NCBI GenBank assembly: GCA_027625915.1
Contig: JANTQA010000026.1
Span: 7,998,001 to 8,062,000, forward strand
DNA length: 64,000 nucleotides
Direction: 5' to 3'
Source of the DNA: Anaeramoeba flamelloides
Taxonomy: Eukaryota > Metamonada > Anaeramoebidae
Shown: positions 1 through 11,375 of the stretch, piece by piece
How positions within the stretch are numbered: position 1 is the first letter of the stretch
Layout: every line of letters begins with the position of its first letter
The notes under the pieces: generated by a model
The model's input: only the letters and a program-made list of their open reading frames with translations
Told to the model about the DNA's origin: nothing
Database searches by the model: none
Translations under genes and position numbers: made by a program

Positions 1-1046
1 CCACAGCTACACTTTGGAACTTTTTGGATTGAGAATGGTGAGGCTAGTATTGGCTTTCCATCAAATTGATAACGAAGTAATTGCTCTGGTGATAATTGAA
101 TTCTTTCGATAAAATTGTCAAAAAGATCTTGTTTGTTTTCTGAAAAATCTCCAAAATCTTCGTTGTCATCGTCATCGTCGTCTTCAAGTGTTTCTTGTTC
201 TTTCTCATTTTCCAAATTTTTGCTTACTTTTTTTTTCTTGTTAGTGCTTTTTTGTTTACTTTTTTTATTTTCTTGAATTTCTTCGACTTCAATTTCATTA
301 TTTTCTAAGTATTTTTGTAATAGTTTATTTTCATATTGAAATTGTTTTTTACTTTCTAATTCAGGCTCTTCGTAAAGCTCAATACTATAGGATGGCAAAA
401 CTAAAAGATCTTTTAGTGGTTTCTTATTATTTTCTTGCTTTTGTTTGTTTTTCTGATTTTTTGGTTTTTCCTGATTCTTTTTGTTTCTGTTTTGGTTGTT
501 ATTCTTTGAAAGTAACTGCTTTTCGGTTTGCTGAAGAAGTTTTTCGATTTTGAGATCTTCGTCTTTCTCTTTGGGATTCTTTTCAACACTAAATTCAGAT
601 CCTGATCCTGATCCAGATCCAGACTCAGATCCCCAATCATCATCAAAACCAAAATCTAATTCGTTTTTTTCTTCCTCTTCTTTTTCTTTTTCTTCTTCTT
701 TTTCCTTTTCTTTTTGCTTTTTTTCGTTATTTTCGTTGCTCAATTGTAATTCACTTTCTTTTTGTGATCTAAAAACTTTCCAACTATTTTTTTGATTCTT
801 ACAAGAACTTGAAAGACAACAAAAGACATATAAAATTCGATCATAAGACTTTTTTTCAAAAGTAAGTGGCGCATATAATTCAACTAATAGTGTTAAGTTG
901 GATCCACACTCAGAACACAATAAGGCAGATTTGTTTGGTGAACCAACTAGCCATTTTGGTGATCCTCCCAATTTACAATCATACTCTATTTCTTCGTTTT
1001 CGTTGATTTTTGATTCTAAGGCACCCAAGAATATACTTTCGCTCAT
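1..1046 (-). CDS. PDCD2: PDCD2/Tsr4-family protein, 3' end outside window
   Basis: One uninterrupted frame runs from an ATG at 1046 to the window edge, giving 348 codons without an intron. The N-terminus has the features of the PDCD2 family: GGSPKW, a zinc-binding-like CSEC pair, then LTLLVELYAPL, RILYVFCC and SWKVFRSQKE. A long K/E/Q/N-rich and acidic linker with a GSGSGSGS tract fills roughly residues 105-300. LPSYSIELYEEPE is close to the family's central motif, and LSPEQLLRYQFDGKPILAS with KCSCG at the edge is the start of the PDCD2_C domain. Known family role: PDCD2, PDCD2L and yeast Tsr4 are chaperones for ribosomal protein uS5 (Rps2) in 40S assembly. The linker is longer than in animal or yeast members. 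Whether it matches PDCD2 or PDCD2L better cannot be decided without the rest of the C-terminus. Confidence 0.88.
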   Translation of the reverse strand, partial: MSESIFLGALESKINENEEIEYDCKLGGSPKWLVGSPNKSALLCSECGSNLTLLVELYAPLTFEKKSYDRILYVFCCLSSSCKNQKNSWKVFRSQKESELQLSNENNEKKQKEKEKEEEKEKEEEEKNELDFGFDDDWGSESGSGSGSGSEFSVEKNPKEKDEDLKIEKLLQQTEKQLLSKNNNQNRNKKNQEKPKNQKNKQKQENNKKPLKDLLVLPSYSIELYEEPELESKKQFQYENKLLQKYLENNEIEVEEIQENKKSKQKSTNKKKKVSKNLENEKEQETLEDDDDDDNEDFGDFSENKQDLFDNFIERIQLSPEQLLRYQFDGKPILASPFSIQKVPKCSC

Positions 1047-2609
1047 GTTTTTTTTTCACAACTAGTAATTTGGATTTGGGATAAATTGAAAAAATGGATT
1101 TGGAAGCTGAATAAAAACTCAAAAAAGTCAACTTTAAATCACACAAACTGTTTGTTCACTTTTTTATAAAATTACATAATTTAAAATTAATAATGTTTTA
1201 ATTGTTATTTTTTAAGGTAGAAATTATTCTTCTGAAATAATTAACAACAAGAATGGTATGATAGATAAATGAAAATAAGAATAAAGCCATACAATTCTTC
1301 AATTTGTTTTTTTCAAAGACTTTTCTTTTCCTCATAAAAAATAATTGTGAGCTTGGACCTTTCAGATGAATACTTAACACACATCACAAAAATCATCTTC
1401 TTATCTTGGTTAAGGCACTTAAGATCTTTATACACACCACCTAAAAGTTAATATTTGTATAAAAAAAGTGTTAATTGAGTCTTTGTTGGGTTTTATTATT
1501 TGTTCGACTCATTGGCTGCATTTATGAATCCCTGAGATATCCACATTTGAAGATATTTATTAAATTAGTTTTCCAAATGTTAGTTCTTGGTACAGTTGTA
1601 TCAATAACTCGAAAAATTTAACAAAGTTCACTAAACTAATACCCCTCTGAATTATTTTTTTATTTCTGGTGGATACAGATAATAAACGGTATAATTGAAA
1701 ACATATAAAACCCTATTTTTTTGACTATGGGGATTTTTTTTTATTTGGTGAAAAAAGGATTGTGGTTATCTTGGCCAAAATGTAAGAATATCATTTATAG
1801 TGTTATTTCCGAATTCACAAAGAAATTACCCCTTATTTTTTTAGTAATTTATTTTCAATTTTTCATCAAAAATTTTGAATTATTTTTTAGGTTTTTAATA
1901 TATGGCAAAATCAAAAATTGATTTTGAACAAATTTTAAGAAATAAAAATCTTTTAGGAATGTATTTTTCATAAATAAACAATTTTAATAATTATAATCAT
2001 CAAAAAATTCCAAGTTTTTTTTTTTTTTTTTTTGAAGACAATCATTTAATTTAGATATCAAATAGTTTTTGATTCAATTAAGTAAAAAAATATTGAGGTG
2101 ATATCCTTACGAGATACTATTTAAAATAAACTGATGCTAATTTTTGAACAATATTTGTATGAAATTTTCCCAGCTTGTTTTTTGAACACAAGTGTAAATA
2201 GGAATATTATAAGAAATAGAGTTTTTACAATAGTCCATATTTACACTTCGCAATTATGAAAAAAATTTTTGAAAAAAAAAATTAAATATTTGTTAATTTT
2301 TCACTTTTTAATAACCCCACTTAAAATAAACACTCTTGGTTAATAAACGATCTTGGATCAAAAATTATTTTTTGAGATATTTAAGAATTAAAGTTGGAAA
2401 ATCCAAATTTCCAGTAATATTTTTTTTCAATTTAATAGTAAAAAATTTAAATATTTTTTTTTACACAGTTAAGAGGTTATAATCATATATTTTAAAAGGG
2501 TTTTAAAATTAATAAATATCTTCCAACTGGATAACAAATTATTTCGATTATTAAAGAATTATTTATTGATATAAATTTAAAAAATTATTTTTTTTTTGAT
2601 TTTTCTGTT
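1047..2609. other. AT-rich intergenic DNA, no gene seen
   Basis: This is the presumed upstream region of the PDCD2-like gene. It holds only short low-complexity frames and A/T homopolymers. I see no conserved protein and no RNA gene. Confidence 0.5.
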
Positions 2610-2778
2610 CGGTTTTTTTTTAATTTTTGAAATAATCTGAAAATTTAATAAATTTTCGCTTTATTTCAAAAAGTAAAAAAAACTTAGGATAATTTTCGTT
2701 AGTTTTTCCAGGATTCACAAGAATAGAGTAAAATAATATTGATTTTTCCCAATTCTTTTGAATTCTGGATAACCTAGG
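2610..2778. repeat. Hairpin repeat pair, A unit then B unit
   Basis: Two adjacent self-complementary units. Unit A (2610-2687) pairs GTTTTTTTTTAATTTTTGAA with its partner TTCAAAAAGTAAAAAAAAC. Unit B (2699-2778) starts GTTAGTTTTTCCAGGATTC and closes with GAATTCTGGATAACCTAGG. The same two units recur near 29.3, 40.1 and 59.0 kb in the same A/B vocabulary, so this is a dispersed family and not chance pairing. It is not a known family to me. Confidence 0.75.
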
Positions 2779-5130
2779 ACACGAAATATTTATCATCAGT
2801 TATTTTTTTTCTGTATTTGATTTTTTTCGAAGAGTTAAGAGTGTTTTCAAAACTATTAGTTATTATTTATTCAAAAAAATATCCTAAAGTTGAATTTAAG
2901 AAAAATTAATTGTGACATCCATTTAAAAATTTTTACCCCAAAACATACCTTTTTTTCTTGACTAGAGAATTTTAAAAATTGTGGTTCTACCGATAACAAT
3001 AAATAAAATATCCTCATGAATTTGGAGTTATGTAATTTTGATTCTATTATGAATAAAGTCTAAAATTTAAGATGATAGATTAAGGGACATAGTAGTTTCG
3101 TCTAACTTTTTTTTTTACAATTTTATGTTATCGTGCTAGTGTTGTGAAATTGTATATTTTATTTTGCCTGAATTTTTTTGTTTAGAAGATAAAAATTACT
3201 TTCAGTTCTTAGACTTATGAGTCATAGTGTGAATTCCCTATATTTTTCCACAAATTTATACAGACTTTCTGCTCTTGTAATAATAATACTTTAGACCATT
3301 GTGATTTCTGAGGATTCATTCCTGAAAATTTTAAATTTCGAGAGTCTTCTTGTAATCACATTAAAATCACAAAGCTCATCAATTGTATTTTTTTATTGAT
3401 TGATATAATATAGGATAATATCCGGATTTAATTCACAATATTCATTTTATTTATCACCAACTACAAGAATCAAAACCAAACAAAGTAAAAAGAATAAAAA
3501 CAAAATAAAATGAATATAAATATTATTTTTCATTGCTCAATCTTTTATTTTTTATTTTTCTTTTTACTTTTAATTTTTTTTCTTTTTTATTGATATTAAG
3601 TTTTCTTACTTTCTTTTCGTTTTGAGGATCTTTACCTTTTTATCCTTGTTATTTTTTGTCTTTTTTTTTTTTTACATTTTCTTCTGACAAACACTGGCGC
3701 TTTTTTCAACGAAAATCTTCTTCAGTATATAATAAAATTAATCAAGTTAGTAAAAATGTTAATAAATAATTAATAAATTTATATTAATTTTCGCTTTTCT
3801 TTTTCAAATAGTATTTAAATTCAAACTCTTCTTTTTAACATTTAAAATGAGCATAAAGAGCAATTATTGTTTAATTAAATTTGGAATCATTTTAAAAACG
3901 ATGATATTTATTTTAGAGACAAAACAAAAAACCATTAAAAAATATTACAAGTATTATCTTTTCTGGTATATTTTATATGTTTTTTTTATAAACCCATTAA
4001 ATATCACAGTGTTCAAGATAATTAGTGTGTAATTTTGAAGGTAAATATAGACGATTTTGATGAATTTTCTGAGATTGGATAGTTAACCAATATTATTTTA
4101 TTTCTAAAAAGATGATCATTGAATTATTGGAGAGTATAATGGCAAATTTATTTTAAAATTAACTATTTTTGTAATTTTTTTTGATATTTGCAAATCAGGC
4201 CCAGGGAAAAAATAATTTTTATCTTTTTATTCTTTGCGTATAATTGGAGATTCAATAGAACCCTAAAAAAGTTTAAACTTTTATGGCCAGTTATAGAAAA
4301 TTGAAATAATAAATATATACACTAATATTATATAAAATCCTGAGTAATAAAAATTGTAATAAAAGTCAAAAAGTTGTAATAACGGCCGTAAAATGCTGAG
4401 AAAAGTCATTACTGGTAGTTAAAAAGATTAAGTTTTTTCAAACCTGTTAGACTCAATATTAAGGAATAAAATTTCAATTAAAATTAAAAAACATTTTAAT
4501 TTTCAAATGAAGGGAATTAAAATTTAAGTTTAGTGATTTGTTAAATAAAAAATTCCAAAAAATTCTACTTTATTAGAGATTTTTTTTTTTTTATTTTTTC
4601 AAGATTTTGTGACTTTAATTCGAAACACCTAGTGATTTAACTCTATTTTTAAAAAGAAAAATGAATGATTTATTAAAAAAAACAACTATATTTCCAAAAA
4701 GAAAAAATTGTTTTTTTTCAAAAAACAACAAAAATTGAAAATACTAAATCAATTATCAGATAAAAAAAATCATTGTATTTTTTTTTTAATTTATCTAATT
4801 GGCCAATCAATACTTTAGCGAAATATAAAATATAACTAATGGCAAATGAGTGAGTCTTCGTTTAACACCAGAATTATATAAATATCATCAATCAATACCA
4901 CTAACGTAATATTCAGTTCATGTATAAATATTATATGGATGATTTCCTATCACATGATTTTTTTTCGTGTTTTATTAAAGTTTAAATGAGAAATTAAACT
5001 TTATAACCGTTCTAAATCACATCTTCTAATATCACAATTAATCAAAAATATTAATATAAGTTCATTTTACCCCCCTTCTTTCTTCCACCACATGCCACTT
5101 AATATTGAATAAGAAAAACAAGCTATCGGA
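2779..5130. other. AT-rich intergenic DNA, no gene seen
   Basis: No supported gene. The stretch contains homopolymer runs, many stops in all frames and no clear terminal repeats. Some similarity to decayed repeats elsewhere cannot be excluded by eye. Confidence 0.45.
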
Positions 5131-5134
5131 TGAT

Positions 5135-5724
5135 ATATAAACTAAATTCCAAAAATAGGGGCCCAAATTTCGAGATCTCGTTCTAGAATCATTGGATTTC
5201 AATATGATGTTGGGCAGTTGATTAATGATGTAATTTAAATAAAATTTTCTACTTCATAATTTACTAACCAAACTTTTGACTAAAAATTGGAAGAAAATAA
5301 AAAAAATTTTCAAACAATCAGATGTCAATTTGATTTTTTTTTGTTTGTTAGTTTCTTCAATCGATTAGTTTCAGATGCCAATTTTTTCTTCACTGATTTA
5401 CATTTAATATTTTTACATGATGAAAAATTTCAATTTAATTCTCAATCAAATTACTCTTACAACCGAAAAAAAATTCGATAATATCCAGATGTTGTAAAAT
5501 TTTGGATGATTTTTTTAGCCAAATTTTTGTACAAAAAATGAAATAGATTTTGTTCAACGTATAAAAATTTTTTAAAGAAGACACCTTGTTAGTATTTAAT
5601 TTTCTGATGATTATCCATCAACTTCTAGTTTATTGATGATTATTTACAGGGTTCCTCATATAATTAGTTTTCCTGAGTATCATTTGAAAAACTGGGCCCT
5701 TATTTTTCGAAAGTAGTTTATATA
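5135..5724. mobile_element. Mariner-like element with GGGCCCA ends
   Basis: Terminal inverted repeats of about 32 bp. The left end reads TATATAAACTAAATTCC followed by AAAAATAGGGGCCCA; the right end, reverse-complemented, reads TATATAAACTACTTTCG followed by AAAAATAAGGGCCCA. The ends lie in TATATA, consistent with TA target duplication. Inside, 5287-5481 (+) contains FLHDEKFQFNSQSN, which resembles the first-aspartate region (DEKxF) of Tc1/mariner transposases. This is suggestive only. The element is about 590 bp, too short to be autonomous. Confidence 0.65.
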
Positions 5725-6320
5725 TATAAGGTATTTCCAAAAAAGTGGGGCATTTTTTTTTACATTTCATAAAATATTATCTTTTTTAGTTATGGTAATC
5801 ATTAATCAACTATACAAAATTAAGTTTAATATTTATACCGATTGAATCAACCACTTATATATTTAATTTAAAGCATGTTAGTTGAAATATTCCCAAAAAA
5901 TGAAAGAAAAAAAATAGCACTTTTTTGGTTAAAGCAATGTACGACCAATTTCAATAAAAAACAGGAAATATGGAATGGGAACAAATGATTTTTTAAACAA
6001 GAAAACGCAGTTATACGTTTTTAATTATATTGTAAATTTTGTTGAGATTATACGTGTTATGAAAAAAATTTTTTCGATCAAAAAGAAAATAATAAACACC
6101 AATTTTCACCATAAAAAAATATCAGATCAAATCGAGATTATAAATTTTAATAAATTTTTTTTCTTCAATACAATAATAAGAAACACATTGAATTATTATT
6201 AAGAATCTATAAATGATGGTTAATGATTTTATATATTTAAATCATATTTTGAAGAATGGGTTACATAAATATATTTTAAAATAAATTTGCCCCACATTCT
6301 TGGAAATAGCTTATATATAT
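5721..6320. mobile_element. Mariner-like MITE with GGGGCA ends, copy a
   Basis: Inverted ends of about 30 bp: TATATATAAGGTATTTCC-AAAAAAGTGGGGCA at left and, reverse-complemented, TATATATAAGCTATTTCC-AAGAATGTGGGGCA at right. The end pattern (TA, then a short spacer, ATTTCC, GGGGCA) is typical of Tc1/mariner relatives. It directly abuts the preceding element and shares its TATATATA. Related copies lie at about 18.1, 56.6 and 57.3 kb. A 75-codon frame inside is not recognisable. Confidence 0.7.
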
Positions 6321-6694
6321 TACAAGTACTAAATATATATAATATCAATTCCTCTTAATTTTTATTTTTTTAACAAATACAAGGTTATATATATTATTTT
6401 AAAAAAATCTTCTATTCGGAATTAAGTACTTTTTTTTTTTCATTTTTTATAATTAATTATTTCTGAACTGGATTTCATTTTGAATTTTACATTTGTGAAT
6501 CAGAAAAAAAACAAATAAAAAGATGAATTATATTTTTTTAAATAGCAATTGTTTTGATTTCTCCTGATTATATGATTTGATGGTTATAAATCAGATTATA
6601 CCACAATTCTATATCCTCTCCTAGAGTTTATTGACAAACTTTCTCATAATTTTTTTTCATATAAAACCTTCATTAATTTCATCTTTACATAAAT
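6321..6694. other. AT-rich spacer, nothing recognised
   Basis: Low-complexity AT-rich DNA between two mobile elements. No gene or repeat is supported. Confidence 0.5.
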
Positions 6695-7143
6695 ATAGCC
6701 GTTCCAAGGCCACCATAAAATTTCAAATAAAACAAAATTGAGTTTTCTATTCTTATTTCCCATTTTCAAAAAATTCGGAAATAAGAGTTATTATTCAAAA
6801 AAAAAAATCAATAAATGGGTTATTATTCAAATTTTTGAAACCTGAAAAAAAAAAATTGAAGACTCTTGAAACACTTAAAAATATTGTTCAAAAAAGGTAA
6901 ATTTTTAAAGATCAGTAAATATTGATATTTTTTTTGAACTTCTTTGGGCCGATAATTTTTAAGTTTCCTGGGATCTGGAATTTTTTTTTTTCAGGTTTCA
7001 AAAATTTGAATAATAACCCATTTATTGATTTTTTTTTTTGAATAATAACTCTTATTTCCGAATTTTTTGAAAATGGGAAATAAGAATAGAAAACTCAATT
7101 TTGTTTTATTTGAAATTTTATGGTAGCCTTTGAACGGCTGTAA
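6695..7143. mobile_element. Foldback element with near-perfect 150-bp arms
   Basis: The left arm (about 6697-6855) and the right arm (about 6982-7142) are inverted copies that appear identical by eye over about 145 bases. The few mismatches are in the outermost 25 bases (CCGTTCCAAGGCCACCAT against CCGTTCAAAGGCTACCAT). The spacer is about 125 bp. A shortened relative at 37.75 kb shares the ACCATAAAAT ends and the ATTGAGTTTTCTATTCTTAT core. No protein is encoded. Confidence 0.85.
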
Positions 7144-7354
7144 TTTCCTAAAATAATGTATAACTGTTATTTTATGTTCATCATAAACCAAAATAAAAAC
7201 AAAAATGGAGATAACAATCTATTGTGTTTTACTATTGGGCTTTCAAAATTAATAATTCTATTTACTATTAATTTGTAAAATCAATCAGTTAAATCCTTTT
7301 TTTTTTCTTTTTTTTTTTCTTCCTATTATTTAAAAAAAAAAACATTTCAAACGA

Positions 7355-7385
<31 letters not shown>

Positions 7386-7571
7386 CCTGGTATTAAATTA
7401 AATAAAAATAATATAAAATAATAAATTACATAATTATTTTAAGAGCAATCAAACACAAAAACTAAAACAATATAAAAAAAAATAATTTTTTCATTATTAA
7501 CAAAAACTGTGTAAAAATAAACAATAATAAACATAATAATGAGAACAATTTTTGGAGAGCTAAATCAAGAG
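7144..7571. other. Spacer with an (AT)n microsatellite
   Basis: AT-rich DNA just downstream of the following minus-strand gene. It holds homopolymer tracts and an (AT)n run at about 7355-7381. Probably the 3' untranslated region of that gene plus a spacer. Confidence 0.5.
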
Positions 7572-9119
7572 TTAAAAAAACACATTATGTTGGTGTACAT
7601 TTTTAATATTTTCTAATAATTTTGATGCATGATCAGCAAGATTGTTCATTTTTGTTAGATCATGGGCTTTTCCTCTTTGAAGAATATTTTTCTTTGAATT
7701 TCTTTTTAAGGTCGTAAATTTTTTCTGGAATCTTAAGTGATTAATTATCTTTTCGTCTCTTGTTTGTTTTTCAATTTCGGCAAAACTTCTTTTTCTATTT
7801 AAATTCAAATGAAGATCTTTTTCGTGGATCTTTTCAAAATTTAAGTTTTCTTTTCCAAGAAGAACTCGCTTTTTTTGATATAGACAATTCTTGCTACTAT
7901 GTTTATCATCATTTAACCACCATTGAATACTTTTGTATACTTTAATTTGAGGGATACTATTTGGTTTTGGGTTGGTTATAGGCTCAGTTCGCGTTACTTT
8001 AATAAAAGTTAATGAACCATTAAAATATAAATTAGAAATTTTGAGTCCTTTTCGGTTGAAGAATAATCTCCAGGCATTTCTGACCCCAGAACTGCCCTGT
8101 TTCAGAGCGCATTGCTGTGCGAAAATAAATGTTGACGAAAAAGAAACTTTGATTAAATTCAGGTTTTTGTCTCGAATAATTTCAAGATGTGGTTTCTCAA
8201 AATTCTTCTCAAACAATTTGAATCTTTGGTTTAATCTTTTCAAATCTTTTCCCTTCAACAAGATTTTTTGTTCCTTTGGTGTAAAGGAATTCCACGCTTT
8301 GGTGTGCTTACCTTTGGGTATAAACGAGCCCTTGGGCGCCCGAGAGCTATTTCGATATAGTGTTTTCTTATTTGGCACAAGGCAGGTATGACTTTCCTTC
8401 AAATTATTATTCTCTTTGTTTTCCTTTCTTAGCATGTGTTGAATTTTTTCGCTTTGATCAATCTGTTGCATATTGTTTCTTAAGAATTTACTTTTTGTTG
8501 GGAACAGTATTTTATATTTCTTGGAGTTAAAACGATTCTTTTTCGATTTTATTTTTTGGATTTTTGTTAATTGGCTCAAAAAGATGCCTCCATTCTCGTT
8601 TGTACAATTTTCATTCACAAACAAGTCTTTGTGAACAAAATCTAAACACGCACCCTTTCGGAATTTAGGGTTGTTAGGATTTCGAATTAAACCCTTTCGA
8701 TTGAAATACGAACTAAACGTGCTCCGTAAATTTGATGATCCTGTCTGTGTTGCAACAGATAATGCTAATAGCAATCTGCTGCTCATTTTGACTGTCTCCA
8801 ATTCTCCCTTTTCGTTGACTGAAGACACAAAATCTTTCGGGAAATGTTTCTGAAAGGTTTCAATTCGGAGATCGTTGCGCAGGCTTCTGCATTCCTTTAA
8901 AATCCCTTGCTCTCGCTCGGTCATTGATCCCCACGACTCAAGCTGTAAATTTGTCATCTCGCTCATTTGAAGAAACCCCTTTCTTGCCCTTGACTTTGTT
9001 CGGCTTGGCTTTGGTATTCTCGGGACGATAATACACCTTGCTTTTGTATTTGATCTCGAACACTGCTTGAATTCCGAGTTTGAGTTGGCTTTTGCTTTTG
9101 CTTTTTGTTTGTTGTTCAT
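7572..9119 (-). CDS. Basic 515-aa protein with a duplicated unknown domain
   Basis: A single intact frame; an in-frame TAA sits directly before the ATG at 9119, so the start is firm unless there is an upstream exon. Base composition is clearly richer in G+C than the flanks. The protein is basic and not a family I recognise. Residues 63-162 and 276-375 are two copies of a 100-residue domain of identical length. Shared positions include W-x-S-[MF]-T-x-x-EQ-x-I-L near the start, F-x-K-x-F in the middle, then [KV]-x-S-[SF] and GSS-x-x-R followed by FNRKGL. The first copy has TGSSNLRSTFSSYFNRKGL and the second QGSSGVRNAWRLFFNRKGL. The tails outside the copies are K/R/N-rich and probably disordered. 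The helical look and basic charge would suit nucleic-acid binding, but that is inference. No intron, membrane segment or signal peptide is visible. Confidence 0.8.
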   Translation of the reverse strand: MNNKQKAKAKANSNSEFKQCSRSNTKARCIIVPRIPKPSRTKSRARKGFLQMSEMTNLQLESWGSMTEREQGILKECRSLRNDLRIETFQKHFPKDFVSSVNEKGELETVKMSSRLLLALSVATQTGSSNLRSTFSSYFNRKGLIRNPNNPKFRKGACLDFVHKDLFVNENCTNENGGIFLSQLTKIQKIKSKKNRFNSKKYKILFPTKSKFLRNNMQQIDQSEKIQHMLRKENKENNNLKESHTCLVPNKKTLYRNSSRAPKGSFIPKGKHTKAWNSFTPKEQKILLKGKDLKRLNQRFKLFEKNFEKPHLEIIRDKNLNLIKVSFSSTFIFAQQCALKQGSSGVRNAWRLFFNRKGLKISNLYFNGSLTFIKVTRTEPITNPKPNSIPQIKVYKSIQWWLNDDKHSSKNCLYQKKRVLLGKENLNFEKIHEKDLHLNLNRKRSFAEIEKQTRDEKIINHLRFQKKFTTLKRNSKKNILQRGKAHDLTKMNNLADHASKLLENIKNVHQHNVFF

Positions 9120-11190
9120 TTAAGCAACGAACGTTGTTTTTGGTTTTGATTTTGCTTCTCTATTTTTAGAAAAATTTGTTTCGCACCAAAAAAAGAATTT
9201 TGGAATATTGTGTAACTTAAAAAAAATTAATTATTATTTCAAAATTTTTGTGATCTGTCTCCACAATTTATTTTTAATTCGATCAATTAATTCTTAGTCA
9301 GACAATTTAACAGTCAAATCTGAGTAATACATCATTTTAGGTTGTCATATTTTTTAACAAATATTTTGACCTTGAGCAAAAAATCTTTGAGCTTCTTCAG
9401 AAACCATTTCAATCCCCTTCAAACTCTCTCAGAATTATTTGCTTATGATAAAGTGAAAAATTTTTGTTAAAAAATTGCGGATAATTGAGTTTCAATCCTG
9501 ATTTGAGTTGGTTCATTTAAATGAAAATAGGGACTCCTTCATGATTTTGTTGAATCTAATAAAACTTAAATTTTTGAACTTGTCGATTCATTTTCAACAG
9601 ATATGATTTTTTGATCATAGGAGTAATAAGATTACTCAACACCTAACTACAGATACCTCGGTAAACTAACCATGAATTACATCACTTTTGATTGAATTAT
9701 ATAAAATTTATTTTGTAACGTTTACAAAGTTAAATCAAAATTTTGATTGTAATAGTTTTGAGAAATATTAAACTTTTGAGATAACACTTTCCATTTCGAT
9801 TCATTTGATTACAAGTATGTTTTGTCTCAAGAAAATAAAATTGATTCCATTAAATATCAACAGAAAGAAGTTGTTAATATTTAACAGTTTCTTGTTTTTG
9901 ATAAATTCGAATTTGATTGTTTTTTCGCCTCCAAAAAATACTTTTTTTTATATTTTCGACTTTACAAACAAGCTCTTTGTGAATTGTTTCATGTTTACAA
10001 TTTCTTTTTCAAAATCACGAATTAAAAAATGATTTCAACGGGTGAGAGAAAGGCAAATTTTTAAAAATATTATTTGTAATTCTTTGATCACTTGAATTCA
10101 AAAATGTTATTAGGTTCTGAAATTGATAAGTTTCCCGTTATTTTGAAATTTGTTTTTACATATGATGGAAAATGACCAGTATATAAGAATTAATTGAATT
10201 TTTTTAACAAAATTAAAAAAAAATTGTATTTATTAAATTGTTTTTAATTTGGTACTTATTTTTCTTTTTAAAAAATATTTTCCTTCTGTTTCTAAATGTT
10301 GGTTTTTCCAACGGACTGAAATTTAACATTGATCATTATTTATTTTTTTTTTAAAATGTAAAAGAACGATGCAATCCTGTATTTGGAATTACTTCTGTTT
10401 TAGGATCAAATTTTATCCTTATTTGGCTTTTTTTGTAATTTTTTCTCTTTTTATTTTAGTTATTTTTTTATTTTTTTTTTAGAATTTGTTTCAAGCATAT
10501 GGTGGTTACTTTTCATTTGGAATCAGTAATTTCTAGATAATCAACCCTAAACCAAAAAAAGAACATTATATTTCGTTTTTTTTTTTGATTCGTATTGAAA
10601 TCTTTTTAAAAAGTGTGGGAATTCTTCAAAGTGGGTAAAATTTTGAGCAGACTTAAGGAAGATGTCACATTTAATTTTTAGAAAATAAATTTTCCAGTTG
10701 GTAATTGAATAAAACTATTTTTTTTTTTAGATATATATCAAAATGGGTATACTTTCTGGCTGACAGAATTAATAGGTTATTCTAAAAAAAAAAACAATAA
10801 TAAAAATGTTTATTTATAACAATTCTATTGGTTGAGTATATCTATCTTTGCTTTTTTACAATAAAAAGCCCCCTTGTGAATTATATGATACTTTTGGAGT
10901 AAAAAATTAGATTATCAAATTTGAAAATTGTTTTAAGGTTTCTAAAAATATTTAAAATTAAAAAAAAAACACTAAAAGTTAAGCTTAAAGAATTCTTAAG
11001 ATTAATAAAAATAGATTGGTTAAAAATTAAACTTGCCTATGTGAAAATATTTATTTGATACTTATTATTTCTAAGTTAACAAAAAGTGAGATATAAAATA
11101 CCAATTAAGCCAAAGATGCTCTTATGTTTAAAAAAATAAAAGGAAATATTGTTAAGATTTTATTTATAAACATTCATTTCGACTTTGAAG
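9120..11190. other. Intergenic DNA, no gene seen
   Basis: About 2 kb upstream of the duplicated-domain gene. It is AT-rich with only short lysine/phenylalanine-rich frames such as 9805-10032. No recognisable protein, RNA gene or terminal repeat pair. Confidence 0.45.
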
Positions 11191-11194
11191 ATAC

Positions 11195-11375
11195 AAACTT
11201 AGAATGGAATTTAAGGCACTAAAAAAATTCAAAATTAAGGCCCAAAATACGGATTCTAGATAAATAATTTGTGAAAAAAAAATTATAAATTTTGTGTCTT
11301 AATTTGGGGTTTTTTTGTGCCTTAAATTTTGTTAAGGGTTTGTGTCTTAAAAGTAGAACTAACTGTTTATATAAT
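11195..11375. mobile_element. Decayed GGCACAAA-repeat MITE
   Basis: Inverted halves carry AATTTAAGGCACTAAAAAAA and CAAAATTAAGGCCC at left, and TGTCTTAATTTGGGG, TTGTGCCTTAAATTTTGTT and TGTGTCTTAAAAGTAGAACT at right. The right half ends AACTAACTGTTTATA. It matches the intact copy at 42.57 kb, but the outermost part of its left end is missing or diverged. Confidence 0.6.

Noticed and set aside
7972-8391. 139-codon plus-strand frame
   Set aside because: Antisense shadow of the duplicated-domain gene. The minus-strand frame is longer and has the internal repeat.
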